Assembly (NCBI GenBank): GCA_029945375.1
Contig: CM057065.1
Span: 2,480,001 to 2,544,000 of the forward strand
DNA length: 64,000 nucleotides
Reading direction: 5' to 3'
Origin: Agaricus subrufescens
Lineage: Eukaryota; Basidiomycota; Agaricomycetes; Agaricales; Agaricaceae
The translations under genes and the position numbers were made by a program. Position 1 is the stretch's first letter. The number at the start of each line of letters is the position of its first letter. The notes under the pieces are model-generated. The model ran no database searches. It was not told where the DNA came from and worked only from the letters and a program-made list of their open reading frames with translations. Below are positions 55,165 to 64,000 of this stretch, one piece after another.

Positions 55165-56385
55165 AAGAAAATGGTTAACAAGTATAATCATATTGCATCC
55201 CTACAAAGAAAGAAGAACAAATATAACTACAACCACCAAAGTTAAAAAACAACGAAAAAAAATTGTTCAAACACCAAAGAAGAAAAAAAAAGTCGATACC
55301 CATATCGCTCGTAGAAAAAAAACTATCTGCCAACACGTAGAACAGGTTAAAGGGGGACAGTGTGAAATTCGGATCACCAACAATTATATCAATACCTTCC
55401 ATCATCATATCGCCCACGATCATGATCACAGCCGCCGCCGTATGATCGCGATCGAGATCTCGGTCGTAGTTCCGTGGGCGGTCATAGTCTCTGCCACCAC
55501 CACGATAGTCGTCATAGCGGCCTCCTCCCCCTCCCTGCCTTCGGTTGTCATAGTCAAGAGTGTAGCGACTATCATTCTGGGATCATAGGGACGCTCGACT
55601 AGATAGAAATATTACGTGTCAACGCGTGGCCTGGAAGAAAAAAAAACAACGTACAATCATTTCTCTTGGGAGAACCGTAGTACCTGCCAGGAGTAGGTGT
55701 GCTGGCACAACCACGACGGGCCTAGTAGTAAAAACTCAGCCGAGAGTATAGCGGACGTCATTAACAGCACACGTCATTAACAGCACGAACTCTTTCAACA
55801 TTCATGGCTTTACCCATAAGGTCAGTGGCATTCAGAGTAGTGATAGCGGCATCAGCTTCCTCAGCGGTTTCCATTGTCATGAAACCGAAACCACGAGATT
55901 CGCGAGTATGTGGGTCATGCATGCCGGATGCTTTCTTGACCTTTTGATTGCAACGTCAGAGGAAAATATGGATTGAAAGGAAACCATGAGGATAAAAACG
56001 CACCCGACCGACTTTGGCAAAGGCAGCCTCGAGATCGTTGGTGCTGACCTTGTGGCTCAAACTGGAAACGTGCAAGTTGTCGCCTGGATGGTGACTGCCG
56101 TCTTTTATGCGACTTTTGGTGGTAATGAGTGTCATGGGCTGGGTGGGAGGAAGAGGATCTTACCCTCTATCGTCGCCGTTGCATCCAGGGCTCCCACTCT
56201 GCGAGCCTCTTCTGGGAGCATCACCATTTCTGTCTCTCGACGGTGGGGGGCCTTCACGAGGGGGCCCTCAGCCATTGAAGAATGATGGCCTGTCATCAGA
56301 GGGCTATTAATACATCATGGGTGCGCAAAGCAAGAGCAGAGGGCCTACCGTCGGCAGCACCATTGCTCATGGTTATGTCTGTCAT
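55165..56385 (-). pseudogene. RRM / SR-like (transformer-2-type) RNA-binding protein, fullest copy
   Basis: On the minus strand the gene starts at 56385 (MTDITMSNGAAD). Likely exons are 56385-56349, 56289-56164, 56112-56004, 55940-55791 and 55721 onwards. The RRM is clear: DNLHVSSLSHKVSTNDLEAA (RNP2 NLHVSSL) and, after an intron, RESRGFGFMTMETAEEADAA (RNP1). A CASTPTPGRYYGSPKR segment and a glycine/arginine/tyrosine-rich tail (GGGGGRYDDYRGG) follow. The serine/arginine-rich part of exon 2 has a TGA in the expected frame, and the tail needs a frame change near 55,570, so this copy is probably inactive. Homologs in mushrooms are pre-mRNA splicing regulators. Fragments recur at 24.3, 27.5-28.5 and 35.2-35.5 kb. 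Confidence 0.6.
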
Positions 56386-56599
56386 AGGAATACCGATACC
56401 TCCGCCGCTTGAGGGGGCAATGTCGTGAGACTGCCAGGCTGGCGAAACGAAGATGTGGGAAGGAAAAGGAGAGGAAGGAAAGGTGTCATGCTAGGCTGAG
56501 TTGCTGGTAGACGGTGTTGGTTGAGAGGAGAGAGAGTGCGCAGAGCGGAAGTTTTTTTTTTTGCGAAAACCGTCTCCGGGGTGGCAGCGCACGAGAAAG

Positions 56600-57632
56600 G
56601 AAGGCTAGTTAACCAACACAGGTGAGGGTGGTGATGCAGGGCGAGGTGGTGGCGGCCGTGGAGGCGACGCTGGGCGACGAGTCGAGGCGGTCAGAGGCGG
56701 AGAAAAGGAGAAAGTGTCGGCGTCGAAAGCGTATGCAAACTGCTCAAGTCCATGCATACGGAGAGTGACGAGGCACAATCAAGTCACACGAGGCAGCTAG
56801 TATGTTTCATAGTGAAGTCAACGAGGGCACCTTTCACTGCGTGCGGGTTACCATAAACCCTAAGAGTTCTTATTGATTAATTTCAAAGCATTTTTTAATT
56901 AAAACTCAGAACAAGCTCCGACATCATGTTTTAAGTTTATTTCGATATCATGTTAGAATAAGTGACAGGTAGTTTTTTAAAATATCATGTATTGTTTTCT
57001 TAACTTAGTTCACCAACATATGATCAAAAATAGGTTAGAAAAAACGCCTATACAATATTATGGACACATTGTATTAAAAGATTGCCATAGGTTCAGAAAG
57101 TACCGCAGAGGTTTATTCTAACTATTTACTGAGAGCTTTGTAACTTTGTACAGGATTTAATAACAAGCGTAAAATCAACATAAATTCAATTTAGCATCCG
57201 GAAATTGTTGTCTACATTTTTTTGGCTTAATAGTGAGCTTATCCTTGAGTTGCGCTGGAGAAAACGACTCACGAGTCCCGTGTTGAAGTGCGAAGAATTA
57301 TGGTAACAACTGTTTCTCTATTACTTATAGACGTTCTCTACGCTCGATTCACTGATCATCCAAGTTACACCTCTACTGAATTTTGTTTTTTAACCGAGTA
57401 CCGCATTTTTGAACTTTGAGGCTGCTGTTCCTGTATTTGCGAATCACCAAACCAGGATTCAACTGGGATAGTCGCTCACCTGCTATCGTTCAAATCAACA
57501 GAAACCTGACGCCCAATCTAAAAGCTTCTTTCATTCCAGTCACCATCCTTTACCATACGCCATTGCCTTGCAGTTATCTCCTGAGGTGTACCGGCTTGAT
57601 GAAGCAGCCAAACAACGCCACATCAAGCTGCC
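56600..57632. other. no recognisable gene; AT-rich
   Basis: 56,620-56,790 is the flank that recurs at 32,340. From 56,880 to 57,300 the sequence is AT-rich with no coding potential. Confidence 0.45.
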
Positions 57633-58065
57633 TTGAGCGTGTCCTTTTCTGACGTCTCACCTCCTCCAACAGTGCAAATGATGGGCTCAAAACACGAAGG
57701 TAAGTCATGCGCATCTTTTACTGAGAGTAGACCCACGTACTTCGAGGAGGCGCTGAAATACCTATACAGAAACTATGGGCCTATTGGAGCAAGAGAGAGA
57801 TTACGACGCAGACATATCGGAAGAAGACAACTGCTTCCAAGTGTTACCGAGGAGACAGTCTGACGCACGTGTAGCGAGAAAATGCGCAGCTGCAAGAGAA
57901 GACGTCAAGGATTGTGTTCAAGGACGCGTATCGATGAAAAAGGGCATCGACAACGACAAGATTACTAAAACAACTAAAAGGCACCGGAACCGCCCCGACA
58001 ATGAGTGCGCACACGATATCAGTCAGAAATATGATGCTGATGACGAAGGCGACGGTGGTATCTGA
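57633..58065 (+). CDS. small hypothetical frames, doubtful
   Basis: Two overlapping frames of 76 codons (57633-57863) and 96 codons (57775-58065) could be joined by splicing. The second is charged and rich in K, R, D and E (KTTKRHRNRPDNE). I recognise neither and have no convincing intron. They may be a remnant. Confidence 0.2.
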
Positions 58066-58554
58066 TGGTAAAAGAATATCTTGAGGGAAGGAGGAGGATA
58101 AACAACTGGGAGGACGTAGGAGTAGGCGGGTTGCATCTTGGGACATTGTAACTCTGGGAATCTGCGAAGATATAACCTTCAGATTATTTGCCAAGAATCC
58201 TGTCAACATCTTGAGCTAGCAGTCCAAATCCGCAACGAACATCAACGAGATGCCAGCCCGAAAAAACATCCTGCCTTCATAGGCATACCGATTTTCAAGA
58301 TAAATCTCTCCTCTTCAAGGTATGCTCCTCCCGAGGTATATTAACGGACGGGTGGGAGGAATCACTCTTCCAATATACATTTTTCCAGCCAGGATTGTGC
58401 AAGATTGAGACCAAATAGTCGAAACATGAGCATACCTAACCAAGCGAACAACAATAATATCCACTTCTGCATCGAGACCGTTGACTATTCACTCCTATGA
58501 AACAATCGTTTACTGTTCTTGAATAGTTCAGAAGGGCCTGGATTGTTGCTAAGG

Positions 58555-58640
58555 TGATTCGAAAATCCCGGGATTTAGGATTTTGGGATTTGAGATTTCG
58601 GAATTTGGAATTTCGTAATCTCGAATTTCAGGATTGATGT
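58555..58640. repeat. low-complexity GGGATTT / GGAATTT repeat
   Basis: Short imperfect units such as GGGATTTAGGATTTTGGGATTT run through the stretch. A similar tract is at 59,822-59,880. Confidence 0.5.
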
Positions 58641-61353
58641 AATCGTTCCCTCAAATCCGTTTCAGAAAAGAGACACATGCAAGTGAGAAACGGGAGTAGA
58701 TACCTACAACGCATCTTTGGCTCACTGACATCCGTAAAGACACCAATGAGACCACAGTGAAAATACAGCGGCATAAAAGTAGAAATTGGGGCGAATCCGG
58801 TTTTTGACATATTGAGTAATAAAGGCTGACAACATCTGCGGGCTTCGTCGTCTACATAGATTACCAGACAGCTGCTGGAGAGCGACTGGGTCAGAGATCA
58901 GTTATAATATCCAAGTCAATCAAAAAACGTCTCCAGGAGGTCCAAAGCCCTGGCAAATAAAGGCGACAACACATTCCCCAGTTTCACAGCCGCATGACTG
59001 AATGCACAGGAAGATGACAATGTCGTCCAGACCCCATCCAGGCCCAATCGCGAAAAGGTCGAAGAAGCAGGAACCCAATAACATGTATACAATAAGGACA
59101 TCAAACCCAGATGGTCGATGAATGATCAGTTAACCACCGGAATGACTAATCGAAGGGTTCAGGTAGCACGCTTTCGGTATGGGAACTGGTCCCAATTTGA
59201 TGATGATCTTTGCTATTGGGGTCAACGTCAATAGACCTTGGGTTCTGCAATACAAAATAAGTTACTCACTCGGATAGGTGATAATCAGGCGCGGCATATG
59301 CAGGTAGGACGCGAGGGGCCTTTCCGACGAATCCAAAGGGATAAATCTCCGAGGGAGCCAACACGCGTTACACATGTATTTACACATTGCGTGAATCTGA
59401 CAGGGCATGATCCTTCACACTGAGAGTAGTGACTTGCCGTAAAGACTAGTCTCTGGATGAGTCGTGTTATTCGATTGTTGGGGTCAGCGAGAGAAACCGG
59501 CCTCGACAGTAACATCTGGACTCGTCCAAACGGCTACTGCAAGCCAGCAGCTGATGGGAAAAAACCTAGCGTTGCGTCCATACGATGAAAAATCAGCATA
59601 TGGGCAACCGAGGGGGATGATAACGGCGATGAAGGACTCATCAGTGAAAGTGAAATTTTCAGCTCATGAGTACTTATCATGTAATGATAAATTCCGTGTG
59701 TTCCGTCGCAGGACAGCCGAAATTGCAAGGTTGGGGTTATTTTTTTCTGCTATTCGTTGTTGCTCCAGTTGCTTGCTACAGCGACAATCACAATTCATAG
59801 TGTTGTTATTCTATAACTCAGAGCTTCGGATTTTGGATTTCTGAGAGATTCCTAAATTTCCAAAGCCCTGGGATGTTTTAAATTTTCCTGGATTGTTAAA
59901 AAGCGCGGTTCCGGAAAGTTTGTGCACAAACGCATTAGCTATTCTAGTCCCAATTGAATTCGTGTAGAACTCACTGTCCCATATATACTCCCAACCGAGG
60001 ACAGATGGAGGGTAGATATTCAGGGTAGCACCTCATCGTGACGAGGCTCTTCCTGCATGGCCGGGATCTTCTTAGGTTGTTGATTGTGCTCACTTGAGGC
60101 GTAGAGAACAGCTAGAAGGCCCATCTATATGCTACAACGCAAAATCCCTGAATGTGAGTTGGGGCGGGAACGATCGTGATTTCTACTATGTTGTCTTGCC
60201 TTCCTCGGAGCTTGCTTTAAATTGGGCATGGCGGAGCATTGTCAGCCCAACATTACTTCATTGAGAGAGCGATCTGCTCACGATTTCAGGATTTCCATAA
60301 CCATTCCTTTGTATTTGAGCATTCGCGATCCTCAATAACGAAATCGAAGAAAAAGCATAGAGACTCAGGTCTGCTATGCGACGGTTCGCCATGAGGTCTA
60401 GAGAGGACATATGTCTATCTCCAGAGCGCATAGGGACAAGTGTCTACTATGCAGTAATAGAGGGCAGTAGCCTAGTGGTTGCGTAGCTATTAACAAAACT
60501 AATCGAACACCGCGATGTTGAGATACACAAGATGCGCTGCTGCTCTGTGACTATCATTCCTTGGTTCGAGTTAGCTCTATATAGAGCGGTAAGCACAACA
60601 CCTACGAGAGCCTCTCCCGCGTGCAGATCCATACGACATTCATACTCTTTGCTAACCATTGTTCGACCGTCACAGAAAACTCTACGGGAACCCAAATATG
60701 AAAAAGACAATCGCTTCTGATTCAGATCAAACCAATATCTTAGGAATGAATCTACTCACCTAAGACTTGAACAAAAGAGTCGTTGTGATACAGCAGAGCC
60801 TAAGAGGATCGAAGCTATCACCAGACCATCAAAGACCACAAGAGAGCATAGGGACTTGAGTCTGCTATGCGACGGCTTGGAGGTAACATATGTCTAACTC
60901 CGGAATGCATAGTGACTGATGTCTGCTACACAGGAAGGCCTTATAGGAGGTGCGTAGGAGCCTAGGGAGCATGGTCGTTGACCTGTCAGCGGAGGAGCCT
61001 AACTCGGACCCACCAACCCGCTTAATCACGTGTGCTTAGTCAGAACTTATCGACTAAGCTAAGCTTGTCAATCCAGATTGATCAAGTGGGCACACACGTC
61101 CGCGGGTTATGCATATAGGCAATTCGATTAAATTAACTATGGATGTAAGCTATAGATATTTGAGCAGTTGAGTGCTCGGTGGGTATAGTGAACATATTAA
61201 TGTGACATTGAAGCCAGCCGAAATTCTCTAGGTATCAATGTCGACCAGTTCGCGTGTTAGTGGTCTGTCAGTCCGGCAACTCAAGCCACTATATTGCTTA
61301 ACAGTCCTGTATGATTGAGTTCGTCAGAAACATATAGCAGTGCAGGGTCAGTC
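58641..61353. other. no recognisable gene; one long-spaced direct repeat
   Basis: Short frames occur on both strands but none is convincing. About 60355-60460 and 60846-60945 are imperfect direct copies, sharing AGTCTGCTATGCGACGG-type text, GGACATATGTCTA and GTCTGCTA. Confidence 0.5.
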
Positions 61354-64000
61354 TTACCTTAATAACTCTGGGCTGAAATCGAGCGAAACTTCCGGCTGTG
61401 CATTGATGTGACTTCTCTCAAGATCGTTTAGACTATTATACCACTGGTCGTCATAGAAGTTACGTGGTAGCTGCTTAACCGCCCTGCAAGATCTATCCAC
61501 TCGAATCGGATTGGTCTCAGTCCGAACTGTGGGCCAGTTTCCTTGCTTTGGGATCCCACCTTCAAAGCGACGGACCATATGCAAGGCATCGAAAACCCTA
61601 AACCACCTTCGGACACGGTCACTGCGCCACCCCGGCTCTATGATAACATGAACAGTATCGCCAGAGGGCAGAATTACCTCTTCATCCCCACTGCAGGCAT
61701 CAGGTGATAAGCGTTTCCAGAGTTGTGCGTACTTGGACAATTCTGGTGATAGATCTTCATAGTAGTAACAAGCGTTTGCACGCCGTTGTCGTCGCTAGTA
61801 CAGGTTAAAAGCAGGTCACAAGCAAAAAATGAGATTACACACATTATATTTTCGACCATTGGCGTTCGTAGCTTTCTTTTTGAGTTCCCGAGCCGTAACA
61901 TTTGGTGATGGAGTACGATCCTGGGCATAAATACGCTTCAAAGACTTAAATGCTACCCAGAAAGAGTCTTCTATGAGTTGCTCAAACTCAAAATCAGCCC
62001 CTTCAGTATCTGCATAGTGTTCCAAGAAAATATCAACTGCACGCCTATTCCAAGGGGATTTAAGATTCGAGATGAAATCCAAGCGAAAGTGGTCCAGTGA
62101 TGGACCGTCACGAAATCTCCCAGTTCTGGCGAAGGTTTCACACTCGTCTTGACTTGCTGAGACGAGCTTAGTTGCACCCCTACGATAGCCAAGAAGATTT
62201 CTTAAGCTGTTGCGTACACGTTTCTAGTAAAATGATATCAGAGAGCTTCTACGAATTTTCACTGAGACGAAATAACATACCTTGAAGAGATGGTACTCTT
62301 CAGTACAATTCTTGGGGTCTCGGTTCGGGTATTTTCCATTACCATGATAATTCTCTTGATCTCTTTCATCATCAGCATCTCCTCCGTCATCATGACTAGG
62401 ATTAGTGGGCAAGCTTTTCGCTCCTTTAGAAGGAAGATTGGTTTCTTGAAAGTGGTGCTGATCCTTACCAGTACAGTTAGCAATTTACGAACCAGTGAGA
62501 CGAATAGATAAGCAACCTGATAGAAGTTGCTAGGAATAGCAGAGCTTTGCCACCACAAACTACCAAGACCGTTGGTCGAACCTTGGAAATTATTCGCGGC
62601 GTTTTGGTGGGCATTGTTAGGAGCTACAGAATTTTGGCTCCACGCATTGAATATTGCACCCGAAGTTTGCCAATTATGGGAGTGGTTACTGCTTGAGTGG
62701 TTCATAGAGTCAACCGGCACTAAGTAGAAGGCTAGCTTTAATGAAGTAGCGGTGGGTGAAGAGAAGAACACATACCAATATCGTGGTACTCTGGGGCTCC
62801 TGGAACGCCGGGGGGGGTATGGCCATATGGATGGTTCGGAAAAATGGAGGTATCTACGGTGTTTAGGCCGGTGATCATCCCTGTCAATGATGAGCAACGG
62901 CTTCGCCAAGTAGTAAATAAAATCGAACATACGGGTAGAAGTAGTCAGGGCCAAAGTCGGGGCTGGGGTTGAAGTAGGAGACGGAGCCGGGGAAGGCAAA
63001 GGGATGGAAGGTTCCTCAACAGTCGATGGCTGAGCTACCGTTGAAATGTGGTCATATTGGTCCCGAGCCATGAACTTTGCGGCAGCCGGAAGATATTGGA
63101 CAGCAGTAACGTCATGTACCGGAACATCGGTTGAGATTCCAGATGCAATAGGTCCATCAGGGGCTAATGACTCGCCAGGAGCTGAATCTAAGGTAGCGCT
63201 TTCGGCTTGGGGTTGAGTTGTAAGCGATTCACCGGGAACTTGATTCTGGGGTGAAGCCGTAGGTGAAGGAGTTGTCTCCTTGATAGCTGCGTGGACATGG
63301 TTATGCATACGTGTCTGTGATCAGAAGCTGATGACCCACCATTCTGGTTCACATATGTTATCAATAGATTATGGGGGCCAACTCGGGCTCGCTTGGTAGG
63401 TGCAATATCTATGAGTGATTGCAGCACGCTCTCTTCTTCGGCAACGCTGTCAGAGGGGGAGGACTCTCTGCTGTCGGCAGGGGATGGGCGTCTTCTTTTA
63501 ATACTTGCATCACGTTGTTCGACTTCTCTGTCAGAGAGAGACGATCTTCTTCTTTTAGAAGCACCTGCGCGAGGCAGAGCACAACTTGGATTCTTCAACG
63601 TCTGGTGACTAAAATTTTTTTGAGTGTCTCCTTCAAGCCATTCATTCGAGGTACATACATTGAGGCCGCAGCCGATGCATTTATTACATTGGCAGTATTC
63701 GTATTGATACTTATGCTACTGCTTTCCTGGGGCGATGAGGCCAGAAGGGGTAAGATACTGGGAAAAGAGATGAAGTCCTGGGCACATCTAGATTTAGAGT
63801 CATGCAGCGTACCTTGCGTTTGTTATCGTTAGAAGGTCAAGTTCCATGGGAGGCCTAATTTCTCCCATCGACGGTTCAACCTCCTCAATTTCCATCTCGG
63901 GTCCAGGTTCAGGCTCAACCAAAGGCATAGCTTCGTCCTCAGTCAATTGTACCAAGGGCATTGCTTCGTCCACAGTCGAAGATTGTCTAGAGTATCGATG
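61354..64000 (-). CDS. multi-exon nuclear-type protein, uncharacterised, 5' end beyond the window
   Basis: Nine exons join in phase: complement(join(61354..61794, 61843..62223, 62281..62457, 62517..62719, 62776..62880, 62933..63314, 63353..63608, 63659..63757, 63813..>64000)). The N-terminal part is acidic (EPEPGPEMEIEEVEP), followed by a basic nuclear-type stretch (KRRRSSLSDRE, KRRRPS) and a proline-rich middle. The conserved C-terminal part has RVRNSLRNLLG, GPSLDHFRLDFISNLKSPWN, RRAVDIFLEHY, RRQRRANACYYYEDL and RRWFRVFDALHMVRRF. This pattern resembles a repeated, unannotated family I recall from mushroom genomes. The stop at 61354 overlaps a GTAAGA donor, and splicing there would extend the protein in frame to about 61216. 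One intron (63315-63352) is only 38 nt. Confidence 0.7.

Noticed and set aside
1..64000. tRNA or rRNA genes
   Set aside because: I looked for clover-leaf-like and rRNA-like stretches and saw none I could support. A tRNAscan run would be needed to exclude them.

Overview
The window looks like a gene-poor, transposon-rich stretch of an agaricomycete (mushroom-forming basidiomycete) genome. The signs are many short GT-AG introns (mostly 44-60 nt), arrays of F-box-like genes, a DUF6589-type protein next to a RecQ-like helicase, a DIRS-like retrotransposon, and an SR/transformer-2-like RRM gene with a glycine-rich tail. Nothing suggests bacteria: there are no operons or ribosome binding sites. Gene identities come from reading motifs by eye, and exon models come from comparing paralogs inside the window and from phase-compatible splice sites.

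Layout. 1-8.8 kb: an array of two F-box-like families arranged as head-to-head pairs. The minus-strand member is a four-exon gene of 475 aa; the plus-strand member is a two-exon gene of about 420 aa. Each pair shares an intergenic region of about 165-185 bp. 9.9-15.9 kb: an element bounded by inverted repeats, with a DUF6589-like gene (900 aa) and a convergent RecQ-like helicase (766 aa). 16.1-20.9 kb: a DIRS-like retrotransposon with overlapping gag-like, RT/RNase H and tyrosine-recombinase frames. 22.5-27.1 kb: two paralogous three-exon genes of unknown function, separated by a seven-copy satellite of about 140 bp. 27.5-39.6 kb: more F-box pairs, a recent 3.3-kb duplication (copies 7,356 bp apart), broken RRM copies and a mosaic of gene scraps.

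39,651-54,603: a 14.95-kb Mutator-like element (MULE) with 36-bp terminal inverted repeats, a 10-bp target-site duplication and clusters of an ACGCGGAC-type motif. It carries an unrecognised 911-aa gene and a very large transposase gene. The C-terminal half of that gene runs through six phase-compatible introns and joins a transposase core, a ubiquitin-specific-protease-like domain, a PHD finger, a Tudor/PWWP-like stretch and a basic tail. A 2.74-kb, nearly palindromic insertion (48,766-51,507) splits this gene between its zinc finger and its catalytic core. 55.2-56.4 kb: the fullest copy of the RRM gene. 56.8-61.3 kb: essentially no recognisable genes. 61.35 kb to the right edge: a nine-exon nuclear-type protein gene that continues beyond the window.

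The main story is a cluster of duplicating F-box pairs that has been repeatedly duplicated, broken and invaded. The most unusual object is the MULE whose transposase is fused to a ubiquitin-protease-like and chromatin-reader module.
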